The notes beneath the pieces are model-generated. The model was not told the DNA's origin. It was given only the letters and a program-made list of their open reading frames with translations, and made no database searches. Positions 50,128 to 58,980 of a DNA stretch of 64,000 nt are shown here, in pieces. The position numbers were made by a program, and so were the translations under genes. How positions within the stretch are numbered: position 1 is the first letter of the stretch; each line of letters starts with the position of its first letter. This stretch comes from Dactylosporangium aurantiacum (lineage in GTDB: Bacteria > Actinomycetota > Actinomycetes > Mycobacteriales > Micromonosporaceae), in assembly GCF_000716715.1 (NCBI RefSeq), contig NZ_JNYJ01000020.1:124001-188000 (forward strand). The letters run 5' to 3'.

Positions 50128-51030
50128 TCAGCCGAGGCGGTCCACGACGAGGGTGTGGATCGCCTCGAGGAGGTCGACCTCGCACTCGGAGTGGGCGGTC
50201 ACCGTCACGGCGGCGCGGGCGTCCGGGCAGATGACGGCGTACTGGCCGTAGCGGCCGTCCATGCGGTACATGCCGGACCGGTCGAGCCAGACGCCGAGCC
50301 CGTAGCCGTATGTGAACCGCTCGCCCTCGGTGATGGCGCTGGTGTCGGCCGGGTCGGCGGTCATCCGGCGCAGGTACGCGGCCGGCAGCAGCCGGCGGTC
50401 CTGCCACACCCCGTCCTGCAGCAGCAGCCGCGCGAAGCGGGCCAGCTCGTGGGTGCGCAGGAACAGGTCGCTGGCGGCGAACGGGTACCCGAGCGGGCAC
50501 GTGTGCCAGGCCGGGTTGTGCAGGTCGAGCGGGGCGAACAGCCGGGGCAGCAGATAGGCGCGCAGGTCGGCACCGGTGGTGCGGGCGATGACCCGGCCGA
50601 TCGCGTACGGCCCGGAGTCCGTGTACGCGAACCGGGTGCCCGGCGCGGCGGCCAGCGGCGCGGCGACGATCTCGTGCAGCAGGTCGGCGGCGTCGACGCG
50701 CTGGTCGGCGAACCACTCGTGGCTGGTGCCGCTGGTCATCGTGAGCAGGTGGCGCAGCGTCACGTCCTCGACCCCGGGGGCCGCCAGCGGGCGCAGCTCG
50801 GGAAAGTGGTCCAGGAGCCGGTCCTCGACGGTGAGCCGGCCCTCCGCCTCGGCGAGCCCGAGCGCCACCGAGGTGAACGTCTTGGCCACCGAGTACAGGT
50901 TGACCCGGTCGTCGGAGCGCACCCGGCGCTCGACCGGCTCCTGCCCCTCCCGGTGCAGGTGGACCCCGTAGATGCCCAGGCCGCGCTCGCGATCGGCGCG
51001 GATGAAGTCGTCGAGCAGGTCGTCGCCCAC
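50128..51030 (-). CDS. Serine hydrolase, class C beta-lactamase fold
   Basis: A 300-residue cytoplasmic-looking enzyme. The SxxK motif is in LYSVAKTFTSVALG, YxN-like YTDSGPYAIGRV, and a C-terminal HSECEVD near the third motif. The start is the GTG at 51030. There is no signal peptide, so it is more likely an esterase or peptidase than a secreted lactamase. Its stop lies 2 bases from the stop of the convergent VOC gene. Confidence 0.85.
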   Translation of the reverse strand: MGDDLLDDFIRADRERGLGIYGVHLHREGQEPVERRVRSDDRVNLYSVAKTFTSVALGLAEAEGRLTVEDRLLDHFPELRPLAAPGVEDVTLRHLLTMTSGTSHEWFADQRVDAADLLHEIVAAPLAAAPGTRFAYTDSGPYAIGRVIARTTGADLRAYLLPRLFAPLDLHNPAWHTCPLGYPFAASDLFLRTHELARFARLLLQDGVWQDRRLLPAAYLRRMTADPADTSAITEGERFTYGYGLGVWLDRSGMYRMDGRYGQYAVICPDARAAVTVTAHSECEVDLLEAIHTLVVDRLG

Positions 51031-51044
51031 CGCCGCATCGTACA

Positions 51045-51260
51045 GACCCCCGACCGCGATCCTCAGGTCGTGCTGATCGGCGCCAACCGTCACGACGTCA
51101 CCGAACTCCCGCGCGGCTCCGCCTGGACGCCGACCTCGACGAAGGCGACGACTGGACCCTCGGCACCGACACCACCATCGTGCGTGCCCACCAGCACGCC
51201 GCCGGAGCCCGCCACCTACAACCCGTCGACCTACCCGACCGTTCAAAACCGTAGCGGCGA
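51045..51260 (+). mobile_element. IS5-type transposase remnants
   Basis: Two short pieces typical of IS5-family transposases survive: VVLIGANRHDVTELP (about 51070-51115), and in another frame LDADLDEGDDWTLGTDTT followed by IVRAHQHAAGARH (about 51125-51215). In a complete transposase the GANRHD segment follows the DWT...RAHQHAAGAR segment, so the order here is reversed; the pieces may come from two copies or a rearrangement. I saw no inverted repeats. Confidence 0.6.
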
Positions 51261-51432
51261 CCATCCCCGGACCGGGCCGCCACGCGGCGGCGACGCCGGC
51301 CGCGGTCATGGCGAGCAGGTCGGCGTGCATCCTCGCCGCTTGACAGGCGACCGCGCACGGCGATGATGGCACGGTGGTCCGCGTGTACGTGCGCCCCGGC
51401 ACCCGCTTCGAGAACGGCCGCCCGGTCGCCGG
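51261..51432. other. Gene-free spacer, only a short open tail
   Basis: No gene recognised. A plus-strand stretch ending at 51436 reads VVRVYVRPGTRFENGRPVAG before a stop that overlaps the ATG of the next gene. It might be the last part of a lost coding sequence. Confidence 0.35.
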
Positions 51433-52290
51433 ATGAACTGGGACACCGTGTACGGCTGCGACGGCACCTCGGGGCACGTGCCGGCCCTCCTGCGCGCCCT
51501 GGCCGGGCCGGACCCGGCGCCGGAGGCGTACTCGGCGCTGTTCGGGCACCTCTACCACCAGGGCGCCCGCTGGCAGGCCTCGGCCGTGGTGGTGCCGTTC
51601 CTGGTCGACCTGGTCGACGATCCGGCGACCCCGGACCGGGCGGCCCTGGCCGGCATGCTCGCCGCCGTGGCCGTCGGTGACCACCGCGACGACCAGCTGC
51701 CGTTCGACGTCGACGCCGCGTACCCGGACGCCGGCGCCATCACCGACGAGCAGGTCCGGCAGCTGAACCTGTTCCTCGCCGGCGAGTGGCCGGACGACGA
51801 CCCCGCCGAGGAGTTCTTCTGGGACCGGTCGGGGCCGGACCGGTGGGCGCGCGACGCGTACCTGGCGCTGGCCGCCCGCGCGGCGACCGTCACCGGCTGG
51901 GTCGGCGACGCGGACGCCGGGCTGGCCGCCGTCGCCGCCGCCCTGCTGGCCTGGCTGCCACCGGCGCCGGACGCGGTCGCCGCGCTGCTGGCGGTCCCGG
52001 CGGGCCCGGCCCGGGCGAGCGCCAACCTGACCCTCGCCCACCTGCCGGCCGGCGGCGGACGGGTCGACGCGCGCCTCCGCGCGCTGCTGGACGACCCTGA
52101 CGCGCGGGTGGCGCTCACCGCGGCGATCGCCCTGGCGTACCGGCACGGCCCCGCCACCCCTGAGCCGGCGCTGACCATGCTCGCCGAGGCCGCCGACCAC
52201 GACCGCCCGCTCCCCGCCGACGTGCCCGGCTGGGACTTCCGGGCACTGCGTGGCTTCGTGGCGCTCGCCCTGACCCGCATCGGCTGGTGA
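51433..52290 (+). CDS. HEAT-like helical repeat protein
   Basis: A 285-residue soluble alpha-solenoid. MNWDTVYGCDGTSGHVPALL opens it, and blocks such as AVVVPFLVDLVDDPATPDRA and LRALLDDPDARVALTAAIAL are HEAT-type helices. Similar stand-alone proteins in actinomycetes often sit in polymorphic-toxin or accessory loci as possible immunity proteins, but no toxin is adjacent here. ATG 51433 overlaps a preceding stop. Confidence 0.7.
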   Translation: MNWDTVYGCDGTSGHVPALLRALAGPDPAPEAYSALFGHLYHQGARWQASAVVVPFLVDLVDDPATPDRAALAGMLAAVAVGDHRDDQLPFDVDAAYPDAGAITDEQVRQLNLFLAGEWPDDDPAEEFFWDRSGPDRWARDAYLALAARAATVTGWVGDADAGLAAVAAALLAWLPPAPDAVAALLAVPAGPARASANLTLAHLPAGGGRVDARLRALLDDPDARVALTAAIALAYRHGPATPEPALTMLAEAADHDRPLPADVPGWDFRALRGFVALALTRIGW

Positions 52291-52297
52291 GCACCGG

Positions 52298-52588
52298 TCA
52301 CGCGGGGCGGGTCGCCCGGCCGTCCAGCCAGAGCGTTTCGGTGGCGTCGCGGTGCGTACCGGTGCCGCCGACGTGCTTCGACGGGATCTTCGGGCCGTGC
52401 TTGATGACGTGGACCAGGGCCATGGCGTGCCCGCGGCCCAGGTCGAAGTCCGCCTTCAGCCAGTCCACGATCGTGCCGGCCTTGACCGCCGGGGCGTCGT
52501 AGCCGCGCTCGGCCGCCAGCGCGAGCAGCTCCCGCGGGGTCCTGCCGGTCTTGGTCTCGATGTTGTCGAGGTACGCCTGGAACGACAT
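52298..52588 (-). CDS. DUF4287 domain protein
   Basis: A 96-residue protein: MSFQAYLDNIETKTGRTPRE, then YDAPAVKAGTIVDWLKADFD and GRGHAMALVHVIKHG. This is the small helical DUF4287 fold common in actinobacteria, of unknown role. GAGAGG lies 7 bases before the ATG. Convergent with the HEAT-like gene, 7 bp apart. Confidence 0.88.
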   Translation of the reverse strand: MSFQAYLDNIETKTGRTPRELLALAAERGYDAPAVKAGTIVDWLKADFDLGRGHAMALVHVIKHGPKIPSKHVGGTGTHRDATETLWLDGRATRPA

Positions 52589-52695
52589 GTCCGATCCTCT
52601 CGCCACCGGCACGCCCTCCGTGCCGCTCACTGACGCGTCGAACGGCCCGGTCCCGTTTCGACACGACCGCCGGAGACTTTTTCCGGGGCCGGCGG

Positions 52696-53136
52696 TCAGG
52701 TGTAGTAGCCGTCCACGGCGGCGCGGGCCTCCGGGTACAGGGCCGGGCCCTCCTGCGGCACCGGCGGGAACCCACCGGCCGGTTTGAGCGCGTCGAGCTG
52801 CGCCGCGGCCAGCGCGTAGACGACCCGGCCGAGGCCGGAGCGGTCGATGGCGCCGGTGCACATCCCGCAGGGCTGGCAGCTGGTGTACATGGTGACGCCG
52901 GCGGCCACGTCGGCGGGCAGGTTGCGGGCGGCCCAGCGGGCCAGCTTCAGCTCCGGATGGGCGCTGATGTCGCCGTCGGACAGCACGGTGTTGTGCTCCT
53001 CGGCGAGGATCGACCCGTCCGGCCCGGCCAGCAGCGACCCGAACGGCGCCTCGCCGGCCGCCCGCGCCTGCCCGGCCAGTTCGATCGCCCGGCGCAGCAT
53101 CCGCTCGTCCTGCGGCGTGAGCGCCGCGCCGGCCAT
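52696..53136 (-). CDS. Nucleoside deaminase (zinc-dependent)
   Basis: A 146-residue deaminase with the zinc-site pattern ISAHPELKLARWA (HxE) and SCQPCGMCTGAI (PCxxC). It is most like guanine/cytosine deaminases of the CDD family and ends ALYPEARAAVDGYY. It overlaps the PhzF stop by one base (TGATG), so the two are co-translated. The substrate cannot be assigned. Confidence 0.92.
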   Translation of the reverse strand: MAGAALTPQDERMLRRAIELAGQARAAGEAPFGSLLAGPDGSILAEEHNTVLSDGDISAHPELKLARWAARNLPADVAAGVTMYTSCQPCGMCTGAIDRSGLGRVVYALAAAQLDALKPAGGFPPVPQEGPALYPEARAAVDGYYT

Positions 53137-54065
53137 CAGGACACCGCCGGCAGCGCGATGGTGCCGCGGGCGACGACCAGCCCCGAGCCGCTCACCTGGA
53201 CCCGCGTCCCGGCGACGGTCACCGTGATCCGGCTCGGCCGGCCCATCGAGTGGCCCTGCTCGACCACGACGGTGGCCTCGCCGGTCGCGTCCGGCGTGAC
53301 GGCGCCGCCGGCGACCAGCTGCGCGGCGAGGGGTCCGGCGGCCGTGCCCGTCGCCGGGTCCTCCGCGATGCCCATGGCCGGGTTGAAGAACCGCGCGTAG
53401 GCGGTCGCCCCGGCATCGATGGTGTCGCCGGTGTACAGGTAGCAGCCCTCCCCGCCGACCTTCCGCAGCGCGACGGTGAGCCGTGCGGCGTCGGGGGCGG
53501 CCCGGTCCACGGCGGCGCGGTCGCGGACCGGCACGAGCAGGTGCCCGGCGCCGGTGTCCACCACCTGCGCGGGCCGGTCCGGCACGAGGTCGTCCTCCTT
53601 CAGGCCGAGCGCCTCGGCCAGGCCGGCCCGGTCGGTGACCACGGCGCCGAACGACGGCGGCGACTGCTCCATCGCCACGACGGTCCGGCCGCCCTCGTGG
53701 CGGACGTGGACCGGCAGCACGTCCTCGCCGATGTGCTGGGTGAACGTGGCGTCCTGCCCGGCCGGTCCGAGCCGGCCGGAGGAGGCGAGCCACAGCCAGG
53801 CGCCGAGCGCGTTGTGCCCGGCGCCGTACACCTCCTCCCCCGTCGGGGTGAAGGACCGCAGCCGGCGTGTGGCGCCCGGTACCGGCGAGGACTGGACGAA
53901 CGTCGTCTCGGACTGGTTGAACTCGCGGGCGACGGCCCGCATCTGGGCGTCGGTGAGGCCGTCCGCGTCGGTCACCAGCGTCAGCGGCGCGCCGGTGAGG
54001 GGCGTCGAGGCGAACACGTCGACGTAGACGAAGTCGACACCGGGGAAGGTCAGGGTCTCGGTCAC
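53136..54065 (-). CDS. PhzF family isomerase-like protein
   Basis: A 309-residue protein: VYVDVFASTPLTGAPLTLV, then NQSETTFVQ with the catalytic-type Glu, FTPTGEEVYGAGHNALGA in the first lobe, and MGIAEDPATGTAAGPLAAQL in the second. The family includes phenazine PhzF and many uncharacterised epimerases. The start is the GTG at 54065. It is divergent from an Lrp-type regulator, likely its controller, and leads the deaminase gene. Confidence 0.9.
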   Translation of the reverse strand: MTETLTFPGVDFVYVDVFASTPLTGAPLTLVTDADGLTDAQMRAVAREFNQSETTFVQSSPVPGATRRLRSFTPTGEEVYGAGHNALGAWLWLASSGRLGPAGQDATFTQHIGEDVLPVHVRHEGGRTVVAMEQSPPSFGAVVTDRAGLAEALGLKEDDLVPDRPAQVVDTGAGHLLVPVRDRAAVDRAAPDAARLTVALRKVGGEGCYLYTGDTIDAGATAYARFFNPAMGIAEDPATGTAAGPLAAQLVAGGAVTPDATGEATVVVEQGHSMGRPSRITVTVAGTRVQVSGSGLVVARGTIALPAVS

Positions 54066-54109
54066 AGCACTGACGCTACGGCCGGCGGCGGCCGTGGTGG
54101 AGGCCGTTC

Positions 54110-54137
54110 GTGCGGTATCGCGGGCGTCGCGCCGCAC
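54110..54137. promoter_or_regulatory. Candidate Lrp site, divergent promoter
   Basis: GTGCGG (54110-54115) and CCGCAC (54132-54137) form a 6-bp inverted repeat with a 16-base spacer, in the 93-bp gap between PhzF and the Lrp regulator. The spacing is plausible for an Lrp dimer. Confidence 0.4.
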
Positions 54138-54158
54138 AATCTGCGGTAGCCTGCCGCG

Positions 54159-54629
54159 ATGACCGCACCCACCCCCGCGACCGCGCTCGACGAGGTGGAC
54201 CGGCAGCTGCTCGCGGCGGTGCAGCGCGACGCCCGCGCGTCGCTGACCGCGCTCGCCGCCACGATCCACCTGGGGGTGTCCGCGACCCGGGCCCGGCTGC
54301 GCGGCCTGGAGGAGCGCGGCGTCATCACCGGTTACACCGCCCGGGTCGACCCGGTCGCGTGCGGGCTGCCGCTGCGGGCGGTCGTGCGGATGAAGGTGCA
54401 CGGCGCGCTCTACGACAAGGTCGCCGCGGTCCTGGCCCGCGAGCCGCAGATCGTGCGGTGCGTGCGGGTCACCGGCGAGGCGTGCTACGTCGCGGAGATC
54501 CTCGCCGCCGACATGCCGGACCTGGCCCGCATCACCTCGGAGCTGGCCCTGGTCGGCTCCATCACCACCGACCTCGTCTACGAGGTGGTCGCCGACCGGG
54601 CCGTGCCGTCGCTGTTGCGTACGTCATAG
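54159..54629 (+). CDS. Lrp/AsnC family regulator
   Basis: A 156-residue regulator. The helix-turn-helix is LDEVDRQLLAAVQRDARASL and GVSATRARLRGLEERGVITG; the RAM effector domain has VARVDPVACGLPL-like GYTARVDP, RVTGEACYVAEIL and DLVYEVV. It is short of a full second domain helix but normal for the family. Probably regulates the divergent PhzF-deaminase pair and perhaps the following old yellow enzyme, 38 bp downstream. Confidence 0.9.
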   Translation: MTAPTPATALDEVDRQLLAAVQRDARASLTALAATIHLGVSATRARLRGLEERGVITGYTARVDPVACGLPLRAVVRMKVHGALYDKVAAVLAREPQIVRCVRVTGEACYVAEILAADMPDLARITSELALVGSITTDLVYEVVADRAVPSLLRTS

Positions 54630-54667
54630 TCAGGAAAGGAAGCGCCGGCGGTGGCGTTGCTGGCGAC

Positions 54668-55750
54668 ATGAGCCGACTCTTCACCCCGCTGACGCTGCGC
54701 GGCGTCACCTTCCCGAACCGGGTCTGGGCCGCGCCGATGTGCCAGTACTCGTCCGTCGACGGGCACCCGACCGACTGGCACCTCGTGCACCTGGGCGGCA
54801 TCGCCCGCGGCGGCGCGGGGGCGGTGATCGCCGAGGCGACCGCGGTGCGCCCCGACGGCCGGATCTCCCCGCAGGACGCCGGCATCTGGTCCGACGAGCA
54901 GGCCGCCGACTACGCCCGGATCACCGCGTTCATCCGTGGCCAGGGTGCCGTGCCGGCGATCCAGCTGGCCCACGCCGGGCGCAAGGCCTCGACGTTCGCC
55001 CCGTGGCGCGGCCGCGGCAGCGTGCCGGTGGCCGAGGGCGGCTGGCCGACCGTCGCCCCGTCGCCGGTGCCGTTCGAGGGGTACGCCTCCCCGGCCGCGC
55101 TCAGCACCGACGAGATCTGGACGCTGGTGCAGGACTGGGGCGCCGCCGCCCGCCGGGCCGTCGCCGCCGGTTACGACCTCGTCGAGGTCCACGCCGCGCA
55201 CGGGTACCTCATCCACGAGTTCCTGTCGCCGTTGTCGAACCTGCGCGCCGACGGGTACGGCGGCGACCTGCGCGGCCGTTCCCGGCTGCTGCTCGAGGTC
55301 GTGGACACCGTGCGGGCCGCCCTGCCCGACCACGTCGCGCTCGCCGTGCGGGTCAGCGCCACCGACTGGGTCGACGGCGGGCTCACCGTCGACGAGGTCG
55401 CCGACGTCGCGGCCGCGCTCGCCACGCACGGCGTGGACCTGGTCGACGTGTCCAGCGGCGGCAACAGCGCCGCCCAGCGGATCGCCCTGGGGCCCGGGTA
55501 CCAGGTGCCGTTCGCCCACGCGGTCCGCGAGCGCAGCGGCCTGCCCGTCGCCGCGGTCGGCCTGATCACCGAGCCGGAGCAGGCGGAGAAGATCCTGCAG
55601 GAGGAGTCGGCCGACGTGATCCTGCTCGGCCGCGCCCTGCTGCGCGAGCCGAGCTGGCCGCAGCGCGCCGCGTTCGAGCTGGGCGACGACATCGCCTGGC
55701 CGCCGCAGTACCGGACCGCCCGCCCGAAGCCGGCGGTGGCCGCCGGCTGA
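54668..55750 (+). CDS. Old yellow enzyme, YqjM-type ene reductase
   Basis: A 360-residue FMN enzyme. RVWAAPMCQYSSVDGHPTDW has the Cys of thermophilic-like/YqjM OYEs that tunes FMN. VPAIQLAHAGRKAS and VEVHAAHGYLIHEFLSPLSN carry the substrate-binding His pair. Further FMN contacts are in PVAAVGLITEPEQAEKIL and ADVILLGRALLREPSW. It reduces activated alkenes with NAD(P)H. ATG at 54668; followed by a palindromic site and the nitroreductase. Confidence 0.93.
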   Translation: MSRLFTPLTLRGVTFPNRVWAAPMCQYSSVDGHPTDWHLVHLGGIARGGAGAVIAEATAVRPDGRISPQDAGIWSDEQAADYARITAFIRGQGAVPAIQLAHAGRKASTFAPWRGRGSVPVAEGGWPTVAPSPVPFEGYASPAALSTDEIWTLVQDWGAAARRAVAAGYDLVEVHAAHGYLIHEFLSPLSNLRADGYGGDLRGRSRLLLEVVDTVRAALPDHVALAVRVSATDWVDGGLTVDEVADVAAALATHGVDLVDVSSGGNSAAQRIALGPGYQVPFAHAVRERSGLPVAAVGLITEPEQAEKILQEESADVILLGRALLREPSWPQRAAFELGDDIAWPPQYRTARPKPAVAAG

Positions 55751-55756
55751 CCGATG

Positions 55757-55785
55757 TTAGGGTCAGATGCCCGTTCTGACCCTTA
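55757..55785. promoter_or_regulatory. Strong 11-bp inverted repeat, operator candidate
   Basis: TTAGGGTCAGA (55757-55767) and TCTGACCCTTA (55775-55785) pair at 10 of 11 bases around a 7-base spacer. It is in the 51-bp gap between the old yellow enzyme and the nitroreductase. Its AT-containing arms and symmetric spacing look more like a repressor site than a terminator. Confidence 0.55.
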
Positions 55786-55801
55786 CCCATCAGAGGTGCG
55801 C

Positions 55802-56446
55802 GTGTCGACGCTTCCGCTGTCCCCCGACGAGCTGCTGACCACCACGCGGTCGGTGCGCAAGCGCCTGGACCTGACCCGGCCGGTGCCCATGGAACTCATC
55901 CGCGAGTGCCTGGAGATCGCGCTGCAGGCGCCCTCGGGCTCCAACTCGCAGAGCTGGCACTGGATCGTGGTGACGGACGCGGCGCAGCGCCGGGCGATCG
56001 GCGAGGTGTACCGGCGGGCGTTCCGGGCGTACGCGGCGGCCGGCGGCCCGCGCCCGGACCGCTACGCCCACGACCCCGCCCGGCAGGCGACCCAGCAGCG
56101 GGTCGGGGAGAGCGCCGCGTGGCTCGGCGAGCGCATGGGTGACGTGCCGGTGCTGGTGCTCGCCTGCCGCCAGGTGGCGCAGCTGGACGCCGGCAACCAG
56201 GCCGACGTGTGGGGCTCGCTGCTGCCGGCGGCGTGGAGCTACATGCTCGCCGCCCGGGCCCGCCGCCTCGGCACCGCCTGGACCACCCTGCACCTCGACC
56301 ATGAGGCCGAGGTCGCCGAGCTGCTCGGCATCCCCGACGACGTGCGGCAGGGGGTGCTCATCCCGACCGCCTACTACACCGGCGAGACGTTCCGGCCCGC
56401 CCCGCGCGAGCCGCTGGACACCGTGCTGCACCTGGACCGCTGGTAG
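55802..56446 (+). CDS. Nitroreductase family FMN protein
   Basis: A 214-residue flavoprotein. GAGG lies 5 bases before the GTG at 55802. FMN contacts are visible in TTTRSVRKRLDL, QAPSGSNSQSWHWIVV, and the C-terminal PTAYYTGETFRPAPREPL. It probably reduces nitro or quinone compounds. It may share regulation with the old yellow enzyme upstream, separated by a palindrome. Confidence 0.9.
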   Translation: MSTLPLSPDELLTTTRSVRKRLDLTRPVPMELIRECLEIALQAPSGSNSQSWHWIVVTDAAQRRAIGEVYRRAFRAYAAAGGPRPDRYAHDPARQATQQRVGESAAWLGERMGDVPVLVLACRQVAQLDAGNQADVWGSLLPAAWSYMLAARARRLGTAWTTLHLDHEAEVAELLGIPDDVRQGVLIPTAYYTGETFRPAPREPLDTVLHLDRW

Positions 56447-56487
56447 CCCGGCAGGGCAGCGGTCCACGGCCGGCGGCGGATCGCTCG

Positions 56488-56850
56488 TCAGGGCAGCCGG
56501 CGGCGGCCGGCGAAGCCGAGGTCGGCGCGGTGGAACCAGGCGAGGTCCGGGTCACCCTCCAGCCAGCACAGCAGGACCGGCACCCCGTCGAGGTCGGCGG
56601 GGAAGTCCAGCAGCAGCGGGGCGAGCCCTTTGAGCTGGACACCGCCCTGCTGGACCTCGGTGACCAGCTCGTCGAGGCGGGCGGCGGACGCCTTCCACTC
56701 GGGCAGGCCGCCGAGCGTCGTCGGGGGCCCGCCGGGGGCGAGTGCGGCCGCCAGCTCGGCCGTGTCGGCGCGCACGGCGACGAGCTCGTCGAGCAGCGGT
56801 CGTAGCCGGGCGAGCTCGGCGCGCGCCGCCGCCAGTGTGTACAGACCCAT
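56488..56850 (-). CDS. DUF2203 family protein
   Basis: A 120-residue helical protein: YTLAAARAELARLRPLLDEL at the start and the conserved LCWLEGDPDLAWFHRADLGF at the end. DUF2203 proteins have no known function; the acidic His/Trp cluster suggests a metal or nucleic acid contact. The ATG at 56850 is the family-typical start. Convergent with the nitroreductase gene. Confidence 0.88.
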   Translation of the reverse strand: MGLYTLAAARAELARLRPLLDELVAVRADTAELAAALAPGGPPTTLGGLPEWKASAARLDELVTEVQQGGVQLKGLAPLLLDFPADLDGVPVLLCWLEGDPDLAWFHRADLGFAGRRRLP

Positions 56851-56958
56851 GCGCCCCAGCGTGGCACCCCGCGCCGGGGGGCGATGCTCGAGGGTGCGTG
56901 GTCGTGGATGACGCGGCCGGCACATCGCCGCACCGGCCGTCGCCGGTCTGCGGCCGGC

Positions 56959-57438
56959 TCAGGCGCGCACCACGACCACCGGCCGGTCCGCCTTGTGCAC
57001 CAGTGTGTCGGAGGTACTGCCCAGCAGCAGCTCGCTGAGCTTGCGGTGGCCGTGCGCGCCGACCACGATGCCCGGGCTGTGCCGCTCGCGGGCGACGCGC
57101 ATCAGCGTCTCGGCGACGTCCGCGTCGTCGGCGACGGCGAGCCCCGTGGCGTCCAGGAAGCCGGCGTCGCGGGCGATGTTCGCCCCGGCGGCCGCGGTAC
57201 GCTCGGCGGTCTCGCACAGCTCCTTGTCCACCTCGGCCGCGGTGCGCAGGTCCAGGATCGTCGGCGGCATCTCCAGCCCGATGACCGGCAGCGTCGAGGT
57301 GTCGAAGCGCCGCCCGGCCTCCCACACCGTCACGACGAGCGCCGGCTGCCGCCCGAGCAACGGCGCGGCGGCGCGCACCGCCCGCTGGGCGGCGGCGGAG
57401 CCGTCGAATCCGAAGATGACCGGTGCCCCTGTCGTCAT
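56959..57438 (-). CDS. Universal stress protein (ATP-binding type)
   Basis: A 159-residue UspA-like protein. VIFGFDGSAAAQRAVRAAAP opens it, and the ATP-binding signature G-2x-G-9x-G-S appears in VVGAHGHRKLSELLLGSTSD, followed by DRPVVVVRA. One domain rather than the tandem type. The gene is alone, 41 bp from the HEAT-like gene on the same strand. Confidence 0.93.
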   Translation of the reverse strand: MTTGAPVIFGFDGSAAAQRAVRAAAPLLGRQPALVVTVWEAGRRFDTSTLPVIGLEMPPTILDLRTAAEVDKELCETAERTAAAGANIARDAGFLDATGLAVADDADVAETLMRVARERHSPGIVVGAHGHRKLSELLLGSTSDTLVHKADRPVVVVRA

Positions 57439-57497
57439 CCTCCCCACCGTACCGACGGATCCACGACCGGCAGGATGAGCCGAGGGTGGCCGCGGGC

Positions 57498-58922
57498 TCA
57501 GCCCTCGAGCCACCGCCTGTCGCCACCGCGCGGGTCGGTGGCGGCGCGGGTGAGGTGGGTGGCGTCGGCGCGGCCCCGCCGGGCGAGGTCCGGCACGACG
57601 TCGGCGGCCAGGATCAGCGCGGCCCGCAGCCGCACCAGCGGCGGTCCCCCGTTCAGCAGGCGGTACCCGGCCCGCCGCAGCGCCGGGCGCCGGTCGGCGA
57701 GCAGCTGCCACGGCAGGTCCGCGGGCAGGCGGTCGGCGATCGGGCGCAGCGCGGTGGACGCCTCCCGGACCACCGCGGGCGCCGGGTCCCGCAGCAGCGG
57801 CGCGATCCGGTCGGGGGTCACCGCGCCGAGCCGCGCGACGCCCCGCACGGCGAGCGCGCGGACTGCCCGGTCGGGGTGCTCCAGCAGCGGCAGCAGCGGC
57901 ACCGCGTCCTGCGCCGTCTCGGCGAACCCGGCGACCGCGCCGGGCGCGGGCGTGCCACCGGACACCGCGGCGCGGTAGTGCGCGGCCGCGTCGACGCCGG
58001 CCCGGCGGGCGCCTTCCCGCGCGGCGGCCCGCACCAGCGCGGCCGGGTCGTCGAGGTGCGCCGCGACGTCGCGGGCGAGGCCGAGCCGCAGCAGCCCGGC
58101 GAGCGCGGTCCCCCGCACGTCGGCGCGGGCGCCGCCGGCCAGGCGCCGCAGCACCGCGGTCCGGCCGCTCCACACCGCGTCACGGCAGGCGGCCTCGGCG
58201 GCCCGGATCCGGATCCACGGGTCGGGGTCCGCCTCGGCCACCGCGACGAGCTCGGCCGGGCCGAGCCGGCCCTGCGCGCGGGACAGGTCGAAGACCAGGC
58301 GCCGCTGCGCGGTGGACCCGTCCGCGGCCAGCGCGTCGCGGGTCGCCGGCGGCGCGGCGAGGATCGCGGCGACGAGCTGGTGCATGACGAAGCCGGCGCG
58401 GCGGCGGTCCTGGGTCCGCAGCGCGACGGGCAGCATCACCGGCAGGTACGTCGCGGCGTCGTGCCCGAGCAGCACGGCCACGGCGAGGCCGGCCTGGTCG
58501 CGGACCGGCCGGACCCAGTCGGCGGCGCGCAGCACCAGCAGCGGCGCCAGCTCGGGGTCGGGCCGCTCCGGCATCGCCCGCAGGGCCCGCTCCCGGACCC
58601 GTCCGTCGCGGTGCATCGAGGCGAGCGCCACCGCGACCGGCCCGGCGGCCGCGGTGTCGAGGTCGGCCGCCATCGCCCACAGCACCGCCGCCGCGGCGAC
58701 CGACCGGCGCGCGTGGGCGTCGAGCGTGACGAGCGCCGCGGGGTCTGCGGTGAGGATCCGCAGCGCGGCCAGGTCGCGCCCGCGGTCCCGCCCGGCGGCG
58801 ACACCGGCCAGGACGGTCAGCAGCCGGTCGGCCGCGGCGACGCCACCGCGCGGCAGGTCCGCGACCGCCCGCCGCACGGCGAGTTCGGCCGGGCTGCTCC
58901 GCCGCCACCATCCGCGTCCCAC
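57498..58922 (-). CDS. Large HEAT/ARM-type solenoid protein
   Basis: A 474-residue alpha-solenoid built from irregular repeats (LVLRAADWVRPVRDQAGLAV, RALAVRGVARLGAVTPDRIA). No catalytic or membrane segment. The GTG at 58922 (VGRGWWRRSSPAELAVRRAV) is the likely start, since the frame upstream has no sense. HEAT proteins usually scaffold other proteins. Neighbours give no partner; the SDR gene lies 58 bp upstream on the same strand. Confidence 0.8.
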   Translation of the reverse strand: MGRGWWRRSSPAELAVRRAVADLPRGGVAAADRLLTVLAGVAAGRDRGRDLAALRILTADPAALVTLDAHARRSVAAAAVLWAMAADLDTAAAGPVAVALASMHRDGRVRERALRAMPERPDPELAPLLVLRAADWVRPVRDQAGLAVAVLLGHDAATYLPVMLPVALRTQDRRRAGFVMHQLVAAILAAPPATRDALAADGSTAQRRLVFDLSRAQGRLGPAELVAVAEADPDPWIRIRAAEAACRDAVWSGRTAVLRRLAGGARADVRGTALAGLLRLGLARDVAAHLDDPAALVRAAAREGARRAGVDAAAHYRAAVSGGTPAPGAVAGFAETAQDAVPLLPLLEHPDRAVRALAVRGVARLGAVTPDRIAPLLRDPAPAVVREASTALRPIADRLPADLPWQLLADRRPALRRAGYRLLNGGPPLVRLRAALILAADVVPDLARRGRADATHLTRAATDPRGGDRRWLEG

Positions 58923-58980
58923 CGCGCCATGGTGCCCCGCCGGACTGCGGCGCCGCCGGCAATTACCGCCCGCGTCAGGG

